Origin: an uncultured Acetatifactor sp.
GTDB lineage: Bacteria; Bacillota; Clostridia; Lachnospirales; Lachnospiraceae
DNA length: 38,286 bases
Reading direction: 5' to 3'
NCBI GenBank assembly: GCA_910578185.1
Contig: CAJTPN010000004.1
Span: 214,295-252,580 of the forward strand
Shown here: positions 9,895-17,185 of the stretch, in pieces
Layout: each line of letters opens with the position of its first letter
How positions within the stretch are numbered: the stretch's first letter is position 1
Translations under genes and position numbers: made by a program
Notes under the pieces: model-generated
What the model was told of the DNA's origin: nothing
Seen by the model: the letters and a program-made list of their open reading frames with translations, nothing else
The model's database searches: none

Positions 9895-11145
9895 TCATTC
9901 CTTCTTGATTTGTGCAAATTGCACTTTTTCCACTCGTTTTTCATCCATTTCCATTACGGTTATTTTGTATCCTTTATATTCAAAGGAATCCTCTTTTTCA
10001 GGTACTCTGCCCAGCTCACTCATTATCCAACCATTTATAATTCCTGATTGTATTTCATCATTGTCCACTTTGATATGTAACGCTTCAAACACCTTATCCG
10101 TACTTGCACTGCCCAAAACCAGATACTCCGTTTCCGATTTCTTTTCAATTTCCGAACTGACCTCATCGTACTCGTCCCAAATCTCGCCTACAAGCTCTTC
10201 CAAAATATCTTCCAGCGTAATTATGCCTACCGTTCCGCCATATTCATCCAGGACCACAGCGATATGTATCTTTTTCTGCTGTAGTTCTTTCAATAATACA
10301 CCTATTTTTTTATTTTTCGGAACAAACAGTGCCGGCCTGATAATTTCGGATATCTCCTTATTTGCATGATATACATCGCTGTAAAAGTCCTTTTGATAGA
10401 TAATCCCAACGATATGGTCTATGGTATCTTCAAAAATGGGAAGCCTGGAGTAGGCTGTATCAGCAAAAACGGCAGCGATTTCTTCTTTGGTGGTTTCCGT
10501 GGAAACAGCAGTAATATCCATTCTTGGAGTCAATATATCGACAGCTTCCTGTTCTGTAAATTCAAGCGCACTCCGAATAAGCATATTTTCCTGCTCATCA
10601 ATCCCTCCGTCCTGCTTTGCCTCTTCTACTATAGAGAGAAATTCTTCTTCAGTAATGCCGCTTTCATCGGAGGATTTAATTATTTTAGATAACAACTTTT
10701 TCCACTGTCTGAACAGAAAATTACATGGTGTAAGCAGTACCATAAGCATATTTAAAAACGGCGCCGAAAACAAAGCAAACTTTTCCGGCGATTCTTTCGC
10801 TATGCTTTTGGGCGACACTTCTCCAAAAATCAAGACAACGATTGTCGTGACGATCGTCGATACGCTGGGCCCCATCTCATTGCCCAACAACTTGACAAAT
10901 AATACCGTGGCCAAAGATGCACTTGCAATGTTTACAATATTATTTCCTATCAGAATCGTTGACAATAAACTATCGTAATTCTCAGACAGCCTCATAACCA
11001 AACTGGCCTTTTTATTTCCTTTTTCCGCCATGTTTTTAATCCGTATTCTATTTAATGATGAAAACGCTGTTTCTGTAGCCGAAAAATATGCCGACATAAT
11101 TACGCCAACAATGATTATAATCAGTGAAATTGTTTCATTTTCCAT
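9895..11145 (-). CDS. CNNM/CorC-HlyC family transporter protein
   Basis: This 416-residue protein has the order of the CNNM/CorC (UPF0053, often misnamed hemolysin) family. An N-terminal DUF21 membrane domain (about 1-190) carries the SAYFSATETAFSSLNR signature. A CBS-domain pair (about 205-330, starting at ILTPRMDITAVS and including VLDEYGGTVGIITLEDILEELVGEI) follows, then a CorC_HlyC C-terminal domain. Relatives move or sense Mg2+ and other divalent ions, with nucleotide bound at the CBS pair. The length is normal and nothing is missing. ATG 11145 follows AGGAGGTATCGAA, an excellent ribosome binding site. The gene may be transcribed from the promoter at 11477-11505 together with the small Cys-rich peptide gene; the roughly 150 bases between them can fold into hairpins. 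Confidence 0.9.
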   Translation of the reverse strand: MENETISLIIIIVGVIMSAYFSATETAFSSLNRIRIKNMAEKGNKKASLVMRLSENYDSLLSTILIGNNIVNIASASLATVLFVKLLGNEMGPSVSTIVTTIVVLIFGEVSPKSIAKESPEKFALFSAPFLNMLMVLLTPCNFLFRQWKKLLSKIIKSSDESGITEEEFLSIVEEAKQDGGIDEQENMLIRSALEFTEQEAVDILTPRMDITAVSTETTKEEIAAVFADTAYSRLPIFEDTIDHIVGIIYQKDFYSDVYHANKEISEIIRPALFVPKNKKIGVLLKELQQKKIHIAVVLDEYGGTVGIITLEDILEELVGEIWDEYDEVSSEIEKKSETEYLVLGSASTDKVFEALHIKVDNDEIQSGIINGWIMSELGRVPEKEDSFEYKGYKITVMEMDEKRVEKVQFAQIKKE

Positions 11146-11149
11146 TTCG

Positions 11150-11298
11150 ATACCTCCTGTGTGTTTTAAGATCAGTCCATCTTCTCAACGATAAAATCCT
11201 GTTCCTTGGAATTTTATCCTATAGAGAATCCATTTCTCTCAAAAGATGCCTCTCATCCTTTCAGTTACATCATATTAACATCTCTTCTTACTAATCAC
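11150..11298 (-). promoter_or_regulatory. Structured leader upstream of the CNNM gene
   Basis: Read on the minus strand, this 149-base stretch contains AGAGAA-ATGGA-TTCTCT. It also contains a longer hairpin at about 11219-11190, where GATAAAATTCC pairs with GGATTTTATC with one bulged base. There is no T-run after either hairpin and no known riboswitch class was recognised. It may be a post-transcriptional control region for the transporter gene. Confidence 0.3.
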
Positions 11299-11448
11299 TT
11301 ATTTTTGCACGTTCATATGTTCCCTCCCTAAAAAACAACAAAAAGCACAGCTATATGCCATTTCGCACATAACCATGCTCTTGAATTTAACATTACACAT
11401 TATGAAACTTGAATTTGATTCCGCCTCACCGTCTGAGTCGTCGTCCAC
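11299..11448 (-). CDS. Cys-rich 49-residue micropeptide
   Basis: A GTG start at 11448 is preceded by GGAGG with a 7-base spacer and by a consensus promoter whose -10 lies about 29 bases upstream. The 49-residue product begins with an acidic patch (VDDDSDGEAES) and ends with a Cys-containing segment (CNVKFKSMVMCEMAYS, then CAFCCFLGREH), five Cys in all. No hydrophobic signal or known family was recognised. It lies 153 bases upstream of the CNNM transporter gene on the same strand, so it may be a leader peptide, a metal-responsive small protein or a ribosomal peptide precursor. The promoter, SD and start agree well, but the coding status is unproven. A longer in-frame start up to 11559 would lie upstream of the promoter and is not favoured. 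Confidence 0.5.
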   Translation of the reverse strand: MDDDSDGEAESNSSFIMCNVKFKSMVMCEMAYSCAFCCFLGREHMNVQK

Positions 11449-11476
11449 TTTTCTTCCTCCAAAAGTCATTTTTGTC

Positions 11477-11505
11477 ATTTTAACATATTGTTTTAATAAT
11501 GTCAA
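11477..11505 (-). promoter_or_regulatory. Consensus promoter ahead of the Cys-rich micropeptide
   Basis: On the minus strand TTGACA (11505-11500) and TAAAAT (11482-11477) are separated by exactly 17 bases. Transcription would start near 11470, just ahead of the GGAGG and GTG of the small gene. It may also serve the CNNM gene downstream. Confidence 0.7.
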
Positions 11506-11640
11506 ATGGCGGATAATGTTTAAAAGAAACACATATTTTCCACATATTTTCCAAAACAATTATTATAGCCAGAAAAGGAAACTAACTTATGGATTATAGC
11601 AGAAAGATATCTGAACGCTTATAGAATATGCCGGATAAAG

Positions 11641-11860
11641 GTGAACTGGAAAGTCACCGCCTTTGATATGGTGATTTCCTTCGACGCCCCTATTTCATAT
11701 ACTTATCCCAATCAGGAAAAGGTTATCAGCGAACTGATACGCATATGCCGCAAACAAATTATGATAACGTGCCTTGGTGCATCACATACACCTTTATGCC
11801 GGATGAATTAGAAAATATACTCCTCTGTGGATTTGGGGTGGATGCCGCACTTATAGCATT
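11641..11860 (+). pseudogene. Class I SAM methyltransferase relic
   Basis: Two frames on the plus strand hold recognisable pieces. The first reads FDMVISFDAPISYTYPNQ... up to about 11765, and the second reads PWCITYTFMPDELENIL from 11772 onward. In intact methyltransferases of this type the first piece follows the SAM-binding region and the second lies 60-90 residues later, so an internal deletion joined them out of frame. There is no N-terminal SAM-binding glycine loop in the window. Downstream sequence to about 11985 may hold the decayed C-terminus. The family call rests on remembered motifs. Function is lost in any case. It converges on the DUF2935 gene. Confidence 0.45.
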
Positions 11861-11993
11861 CACCCCACTGAAGAATAAAGGCACAAGCGACCTCGCCATC
11901 CCTCGTTCCAATACAGGAACCCACGAAGGGATGGGCTACTTACACCATAGTGCGACCAGTTTAGCTGCCAGGAAAGATCTGCATAATTCCATG

Positions 11994-12905
11994 CTAATCT
12001 CTTCCTTCCTGCGCATGTTCCAAAATACGCAGATAGTGATTCGCTTCCCGAAGCACATGATCCGCCAAAAGCGGAAGAATGACGGAGCGAATCTCACAGC
12101 CTGTAATCCCTTCCGTTCCCGCTGTTTTAAACTGCTGATATTGCTTTGTCGTCTGTAAAGTCTTTGCGGTCAGGGCATTCATCGCCTTTCTGTCCTGTTC
12201 TTTCGCCTCTTCCAAAAGACGGCAATAATTTTCGGCAAATCCATCGGCCGTTTCCATCAATTCACATTCCGTGGGGTCTAGCAATCCCCTAATAAACTGG
12301 GCATGTTCCATCATGATCTGGTTCCAGAAAATTTCAAGATTTCTTAAATCCGGTGCAGTAATTCTTCCTTGCTGCTCAAGTTGCAAAATCATCTGACAAT
12401 ACAATTTCGCTTCCCGCAGAATGTGCTCGATCAGCAGCGGATAGTTTGTTGTATAAAGCCTGCATGTTGTGACTTCTCTCAGAATCTCCTCCTTAAAGGA
12501 AATCAGTCCGTCCAAACTTCTGAGCATCTGCTGATTCAGCATCCTTACCTGACAAACGGTTTCTCTATTTATCATACCACAGCTTCCGGCTTGGAGCCGT
12601 TCTTCTGCCTCTGTAATCTTCGTATCAATTGGAATCCCTGTCAGATTTTTCGTCTGACACTCTGCTTTCCCCGTAAATTCCGTCACAATCTCCCCGGAAT
12701 TTAAAACCGATTTACTTACGATACCGTCCGCAAGTTTTACGGTCCTTCTGAGTCCTTCTTCAAATTCTTTCCGGAACTGATCCGCACGCCGTATAAACTC
12801 TGTTTCCTTCGCAGGGAATCCGGCCAGCAGGAATAAGGAGTGTTCCTTCATGATCCTTCCAAAAAAAAGATGTGTTTCTAATGATAAAGCGGCATATTCC
12901 TTCAT
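11994..12905 (-). CDS. DUF2935 domain protein
   Basis: This 303-residue, mostly helical soluble protein has two related halves. Each carries a His/Glu set of the DUF2935 (PF11155) type: FFGRIMKEHSLFL near the start with LIEHILREAKLY at about 160, then WNQIMMEHAQFIRGLLDP at about 192 with LLADHVLREANHYL near the C-terminus. The repeated E/H positions on helices resemble a ferritin-like or hemerythrin-like four-helix metal site, but the biochemical role of the family is not established. Length is normal. ATG 12905 has only a weak AAGG upstream. A TTGACA near 12966-12961 with a TATAAA-like -10 at about 14 bases is a suboptimal promoter. The gene stands alone, convergent with the methyltransferase relic. 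Confidence 0.8.
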   Translation of the reverse strand: MKEYAALSLETHLFFGRIMKEHSLFLLAGFPAKETEFIRRADQFRKEFEEGLRRTVKLADGIVSKSVLNSGEIVTEFTGKAECQTKNLTGIPIDTKITEAEERLQAGSCGMINRETVCQVRMLNQQMLRSLDGLISFKEEILREVTTCRLYTTNYPLLIEHILREAKLYCQMILQLEQQGRITAPDLRNLEIFWNQIMMEHAQFIRGLLDPTECELMETADGFAENYCRLLEEAKEQDRKAMNALTAKTLQTTKQYQQFKTAGTEGITGCEIRSVILPLLADHVLREANHYLRILEHAQEGRD

Positions 12906-13089
12906 ATTTCAGCATACCTTTATAATTTAGATTTCTTTATAATATATGCAAAAAATGTCAAAATTTGCACTTTTGTTCCACATATTCTCATTCCTGAATA
13001 CAATTTATCCTCTGTATCCTGCCTTTCAGATTTTCATCCAATACATTTTCAGCATCATCCAATCGGTCTTCAAATATTTGATAAACAGC

Positions 13090-13672
13090 GTCTGTCCCCA
13101 TCCGCTGACAAGACCGCAAATTAAACCGGAGCTGCTGACAATAGCTGCTGAACGTCTGCCATAAGAGAATTTCCAAGCTCTCCGGGGCATGAAACGTCGG
13201 GTCAGAATTGCCCAGGCACTGCTGAATGCCCCCGAGGTTTTAATCTTGGATGAACCTACAGGGGGCCTCGACCCTGGCGAAGGGGTGCGTTTTTGCAATC
13301 TGCTTTCTGAGTTTGCCCATGATCGTATTGTGCTGATCTCTACCCACATTGTTCCCGATGTTGAATATATCGCCACCTGCCATGCAATGATAAAGGACGG
13401 CAAGCTGCTGGCAACCGGGACAACAGAGGAATTAGTCAAGCTGGTGGAGAGCCCTTGCAGCGCAAATTCTGTTGACGTTGGTGGACATGGATATAGGCCA
13501 ACTGCAATTTCTTTTGGCTGTGGCTGGCCTGTTCTCTGTTCTGGCCTCGGTCAGTTTTACCCTGTTTCTTTCCTCAAAGTGTAAAAGCACTGCAGCGTCC
13601 CTTGCGACATCGGTTGTGTTCTGCATCGCTTTGGTGGTGATCTGTATGACTGTGCCAGGTGCATTGAAATAA
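13090..13672 (+). pseudogene. Collapsed ABC transporter (ATPase plus permease pieces)
   Basis: The stretch encodes the second half of an ABC ATPase. It has KRISKLSGGMKRR (with one G missing inside the signature, at about 13184), VLILDEPTGGLDP (Walker B), an H-switch STHIV and DGKLLATGTTEEL. The Walker A half is absent; a piece reading ELLTIAAERL in another frame (about 13128-13160) looks like its degraded helical part. Directly after the ATPase tail, from about 13472, another frame gives a hydrophobic ABC-2 permease C-terminus (LFSVLASVSFTLFLSS...). The ATPase and permease genes therefore seem to have been fused by a large deletion. No functional product is expected. Confidence 0.7.
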
Positions 13673-13791
13673 CCCGATTTAATCTCGTTTAAATCGAGAA
13701 GAAAACGCCTTAGAATGGGCAGGAAGAAGGAACAACATAATTGCTTGTACAAGGGAGATTGTGAACGAAGAAATTATTAAATGCAAAAGAC

Positions 13792-13815
13792 AATGGTGGG
13801 GGAAACCTCACCATT
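13792..13815. terminator. Bidirectional hairpin between ABC relic and response regulator
   Basis: AATGGTGGGG-GAAA-CCTCACCATT forms a 10-bp stem with one G-T pair and a GNRA-type loop. It is followed by ATTTTC on the plus strand and GTCTTTTG on the minus strand. It lies about 55 bases after the response regulator stop. The short T-runs make it a modest terminator. Confidence 0.5.
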
Positions 13816-13869
13816 ATTTTCATCAAATAATGCAATTTTTATATGGTGATGACAGTATTAATATTTTCT

Positions 13870-14589
13870 TTAAAGTCTTTTCATCATGCGTGTGGACATC
13901 AAACAAGTTTCTCCGTTGGCAAAATGGATGATTCGATTTTTAGTATCTACTTCTTTTATATTATTTTTATTTACTAAGAATGTTCGATGGCAGCGCACAA
14001 AATTGCTATCCAGTATGCTTGTTAGTTCTTTCAAGGTGCTGGGAAATTCAATTTGACGGTCTTTCGCATGGAGAATGACTTTATGGATATTGCCGGAAGT
14101 TTCAAAAAATAAAATATCGTCATAATCTACGCTGATTTTTCGTCCGCCTACTTCAAGGGTATAGACTTTATTAGTCTTGTTGGTTTGAAGCGTATATCGT
14201 TCCATTGCATTTAACAGACATTCTCTGAGTTTCACTTTCGCTTCGGCAGGGTTGTCTTTTAATACAAAGTCCATTGCCTCTACCCGATACTGAAAGGTCA
14301 TATAACTCAGTTCTGAATGTGCTGTTATGAATATGATGAAACCACGGGGGTCATACAATCTTATTTGCTGCGCCAGCTTCATTCCATTCATGTTGCTGCC
14401 CAGGTCAATATCAAGGAAATAAATGCCTGTGTTCTGGCTGGTCTTAACTTTTTCCAGCAAAACATAGGGGTCTCCTGTATCTAAAGTAAGCAGCATATCT
14501 AATTCTTCTATCAGGACAATATTTTGAATTATTTTTACAACAGTCCGCCGCTGTGCTGCATTGTCTTCACATACAAAGATGTCCAGCAT
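13870..14589 (-). CDS. LytTR response regulator, AgrA-like (orphan system)
   Basis: This 239-residue protein has a receiver domain (about 1-130) with the acidic pocket CED at 7-9 and phospho-acceptor Asp60 in YFLDIDL. Thr in FITAHS and Lys in FVLKDN complete the site. A LytTR DNA-binding domain (about 140-239) follows, with the typical FVRCHRTFLVNKNNI block. It would bind direct repeats upstream of its targets. It starts 6 bases after the histidine kinase stop, with AAAGGA overlapping that stop, so both are made from one message. No agrB or agrD lies beside this pair, so its signal is unknown. The 24-bp repeat at 15934-15983 is the obvious candidate site. Confidence 0.88.
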   Translation of the reverse strand: MLDIFVCEDNAAQRRTVVKIIQNIVLIEELDMLLTLDTGDPYVLLEKVKTSQNTGIYFLDIDLGSNMNGMKLAQQIRLYDPRGFIIFITAHSELSYMTFQYRVEAMDFVLKDNPAEAKVKLRECLLNAMERYTLQTNKTNKVYTLEVGGRKISVDYDDILFFETSGNIHKVILHAKDRQIEFPSTLKELTSILDSNFVRCHRTFLVNKNNIKEVDTKNRIIHFANGETCLMSTRMMKRL

Positions 14590-14595
14590 ATGATG

Positions 14596-15891
14596 TCATT
14601 CCTTTCTGTCAGTAAGTTCTATATGCTGCACGAAACAGTCGCATTGCATTGTCGTTTCCAGCAGCACATTGTCATAAGAACTGATGATTTTTTGGGCGTT
14701 ACAAAGCCCGATTCCTTGATGCCCAGCTTTTGTGGTAAAGCCTTTTTGCTTTAATTTATGCAGCATCACACCGTTATCCTGATAATGGTTACTTATAATG
14801 ATTGACACACCAGCTATATTCTGAATGATATTTAAGCCTATTTGCGGCTGTTCTGCCTCCAATGTGGCTTCAATCGCATTGTCTAAAAATATTCCCAGTA
14901 TTCTGGCAAGGTCTACAGTGTCTATCAGAAAATTTTCCACTTTGTCGGGAATATCAATGGCAACATCAATCCCTGCTTCATGGGCGTAAATCATTTTTGC
15001 AGAGAGCAGGCTTTTGATTTCCAACACACCGATGTTACTAAGCTGGTTCAGCTTATAATCTCCTTGTGTAATCAGATTCTTCGTTGGGAAAATTTTGCTT
15101 TCAAAAAATTCCTTCAATTCATCCATATTACAATCATCAATATAGCCAGATAGAGATAGCAAAATGTTGACATAATCATGCTTAAAAGAGCGCAGGCTAT
15201 TATACATAGCTTCTAAATTTCGTGTGTAGTCCTGTAAATCCTGTAAGGCTTTCTGCTTTGCTTCTGTCTGTATTTGTTCCTGATAGCCGCGGCGCATAGC
15301 CAGCAGTAAAAAAAACATAACAAGTAGATACCCTAAAATATGTAAGGCATTATTATATATCATTTTGCCGATAGAGCCGTTTTGTCCTGGAATTAAATTA
15401 TCGAACAGATAGATGGTTATAAGGAGCAGCAATGCAGCATCTATCACATACCATGTCTGCGGAAGGCGAAAAATGCCTTTGCCAGACAGGAATATTTTTT
15501 TCAGCAGCTTGCCGCAAAGCAGTGTAATCCAATAAAACAGCAGAATACAAATCAAATTGATGACTACGGAAAACCACCGCTGATTTGCGAAAGCCGAGGG
15601 AATCAGTATATCAAGAAAAATTGTCAGCAAATTCTCTGTCACAACTGTAAGCACACATCCAATCATGCCCATAAAAACATTCTGTGGTGCGGTGTCGCGG
15701 CAGGTAATCACCCCATAAATACATACCGCCACCAAAATGCCGAACAGACCGTATGGAATACATTCGAGGAGCGTTACAGGCATTCCAGCAACCAACAGCA
15801 GCACATAAAGTACGCTAAACGCTTTCAAATTCATATGTTGAGGCCATACATTGCGAATAGCAAGGGAAAGCCGAAAAAAAGATAGCAACAT
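14596..15891 (-). CDS. GHKL sensor histidine kinase, AgrC-like (orphan system)
   Basis: This 431-residue protein has an N-terminal half of about six membrane helices (to about 210), a coiled linker and then the phosphorylation motif SFKHDYVN at about residue 240. A GHKL ATPase domain follows, with N-box DNAIEATLE and a G-box GIGLCNAQKI. This is the layout of AgrC/peptide-pheromone kinases (HATPase_c_5). It heads a two-gene operon with the LytTR regulator, read from the TTGATA-17-TATAAT promoter at 15928-15956. ATG 15891 has AAGGA about 12 bases upstream. Ligand unknown: no precursor peptide was found in the 250 bases upstream on either strand. Confidence 0.88.
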   Translation of the reverse strand: MLLSFFRLSLAIRNVWPQHMNLKAFSVLYVLLLVAGMPVTLLECIPYGLFGILVAVCIYGVITCRDTAPQNVFMGMIGCVLTVVTENLLTIFLDILIPSAFANQRWFSVVINLICILLFYWITLLCGKLLKKIFLSGKGIFRLPQTWYVIDAALLLLITIYLFDNLIPGQNGSIGKMIYNNALHILGYLLVMFFLLLAMRRGYQEQIQTEAKQKALQDLQDYTRNLEAMYNSLRSFKHDYVNILLSLSGYIDDCNMDELKEFFESKIFPTKNLITQGDYKLNQLSNIGVLEIKSLLSAKMIYAHEAGIDVAIDIPDKVENFLIDTVDLARILGIFLDNAIEATLEAEQPQIGLNIIQNIAGVSIIISNHYQDNGVMLHKLKQKGFTTKAGHQGIGLCNAQKIISSYDNVLLETTMQCDCFVQHIELTDRKE

Positions 15892-15927
15892 TTCAATATG
15901 TTCCTTCTTTCGATATTTACTTCCCTA

Positions 15928-15956
15928 ATTATACTTTATACCATTCTTTATATCAA
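15928..15956 (-). promoter_or_regulatory. Promoter of the orphan kinase/regulator pair
   Basis: On the minus strand TTGATA (15956-15951) and TATAAT (15933-15928) are 17 bases apart. The -35 hexamer sits inside the nearer copy of the 24-bp direct repeat, suggesting autoregulation. Confidence 0.7.
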
Positions 15957-15983
15957 CAGCTTTATACTATTCTTTATGTCAAC
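15934..15983 (-). repeat. 24-bp direct repeat, probable LytTR operator
   Basis: Two copies (15934-15957 and 15960-15983) match at 22 of 24 positions with a 26-base period. Each on the minus strand starts GTTGAYATAAAGAAT. LytTR regulators bind paired direct repeats upstream of or over the -35 box, and this pair covers that position for the kinase promoter. Confidence 0.55.
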
Positions 15984-16070
15984 CGCCCTCCCACAAAAAT
16001 GACGAATAAGTGCGTGTTTAGTATGTGGATAACTTCACTTATTCATGAATCAGGGCATTTTATGACTGTT

Positions 16071-16101
16071 TTGAAAAAATTGCTGTTTTCTCTGGTATAG
16101 T
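16071..16101 (+). promoter_or_regulatory. Extended -10 promoter for the small membrane protein
   Basis: TG-G-TATAGT at 16093-16101 is a good extended -10. TTGAAA at 16071-16076 lies 19 bases upstream, longer than ideal. Transcription would begin about 35-40 bases before the ATG at 16146. Confidence 0.45.
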
Positions 16102-16145
16102 ATTTTGCAGTAAATAAATTTATTTTGGAAAGGAAATAGAAAGTT

Positions 16146-16355
16146 ATGAAGCATTTATTAAAAGGTGCTGCCGCAGTGGCAATCGTTATGTGTATCTCAA
16201 TATTAATCCACATTTTTTTCAATATGAAGGGCATTGACCTAAATAAGTATATAAATAATATTGTGGAAGTAATGTTGACATCAAGTTTCTCTATGCTGAT
16301 TTATCAGGTATTGATTAGGAATGAAAAACCCAAAGATGATGGGAACAAAAAATAA
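16146..16355 (+). CDS. Small two-helix membrane protein, unknown function
   Basis: This 69-residue protein has two hydrophobic segments (about 8-27 and 41-59), a short loop with KGIDLNKYINN between them and a basic polar tail ending KDDGNKK. GGAAAGGAAATAG lies ahead of the ATG. It is divergent from the orphan AgrC/AgrA-like pair and shares the intergenic region that contains the LytTR-type repeat. It may therefore be a target or accessory of that system, which is inference from position only. It is too long and lacks the Cys-plus-PK tail expected of an AgrD, so it is not called a pheromone. Confidence 0.6.
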   Translation: MKHLLKGAAAVAIVMCISILIHIFFNMKGIDLNKYINNIVEVMLTSSFSMLIYQVLIRNEKPKDDGNKK

Positions 16356-16453
16356 TGGGTACTGATTTTGCATAGGATATTGACATAAAATCAGACAGAA
16401 AAGAATTGGTATCCCGATGCGGATTAACAGGAATGCCATAAGCAATACAACGT

Positions 16454-16491
16454 CAGAGCGTATAGAAAAACAAGTCTATGCGCTCTGTTTT
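16454..16491 (+). terminator. Hairpin copy 1 (terminator-like repeat)
   Basis: A 13-bp stem (16454-16466 with 16475-16487, one G-T pair) with an 8-base loop is followed by TTTT. It ends about 100 bases after the small membrane protein gene. The left arm and the preceding ACGT match the hairpin at 19395-19430, so this is one copy of a repeated mobile-element structure. Confidence 0.6.
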
Positions 16492-16644
16492 AATGAGCAG
16501 ATTTATGACCCGTTCAAAGACTTTTAATGCCAAGTTGATACACACTCGTCTCGCCTATTCCCAATACAAATAATATACCGTCTTATCAGCAAAAATAATC
16601 AACTATTTCCCTGAAAGCTTTTCGTTCATTACCTTTTCAATATA

Positions 16645-16691
16645 TTGACTTTATGCAATAAGTTGTATATAATAAAAGCAACTTGTTGCAT
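16645..16691 (+). promoter_or_regulatory. Promoter and operator of the marR gene
   Basis: TTGACT (16645-16650) and TATAAT (16668-16673) have a 17-base spacer. A 13-base inverted repeat (16653-16665 and 16679-16691, one mismatch) flanks the -10. The right arm itself is GCAAC-TT-GTTGC. This is a typical layout for autorepression by a MarR dimer pair. Confidence 0.7.
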
Positions 16692-16708
16692 AAATTGGAG
16701 GTGCTTTT

Positions 16709-17185
16709 ATGAACAGGTCAGAAAACGAAGAATACATAATAGGGTGTGTGTCGCTGCTCTCAAATAAGATAACACAGTTTGGAGATTCCATATTGCCCGA
16801 CATCACTTTTAAGCAATGGTTTCTGCTAATAATGATTTCTAAAATGGAGCTTTCGGAAAAAAGTATCAATAGCATTGCCGAGGTTGTAGGAACGACACGG
16901 CAAAATGTTAAAAAGATGTTAGTGCCATTGGAAAACAAAGGTTATGTGCGTATTGAAAAATCCAACAATGATGCAAGGGCGTTAAAAGTAGAGCTAACAG
17001 AAAAAGCATATCAATATTTTACAGAGAATGATGCTTCCACGGTTCGTGAAACAAACAGATTATTTTCGACATTTTCTACCGAAGAAATTGACGGTTTAGC
17101 TTGTACTCTGAAAAAACTGCTATGCTCTTTTGAAAAATATAGAAAGGAATTGCAAGACTATGAACAATGTAAAACCGATATCTAA
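16709..17185 (+). CDS. MarR-family transcriptional regulator
   Basis: This 158-residue protein has the MarR winged-helix layout. An N-terminal dimer helix is followed by FKQWFLLIMIS, then the HTH SINSIAEVVGTTRQNVKKMLVPLENKGYV (about 52-81) with a wing around EKSNNDARALKVELTEKA. A C-terminal dimer helix completes it. GGAGGTGCTTTT precedes the ATG. The inverted repeats over its promoter strongly suggest autorepression. The downstream membrane protein gene overlaps it by 26 bases, so the two are co-regulated. The inducing ligand is unknown. A Cys is present only near the C-terminus, so a redox switch is not evident. Confidence 0.88.
   Translation: MNRSENEEYIIGCVSLLSNKITQFGDSILPDITFKQWFLLIMISKMELSEKSINSIAEVVGTTRQNVKKMLVPLENKGYVRIEKSNNDARALKVELTEKAYQYFTENDASTVRETNRLFSTFSTEEIDGLACTLKKLLCSFEKYRKELQDYEQCKTDI

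Noticed and set aside
11745..12158. 137-residue plus-strand frame
   Set aside because: Only the first part matches a methyltransferase tail. The rest overlaps the end of the DUF2935 gene on the other strand, so it is treated as part of a relic.
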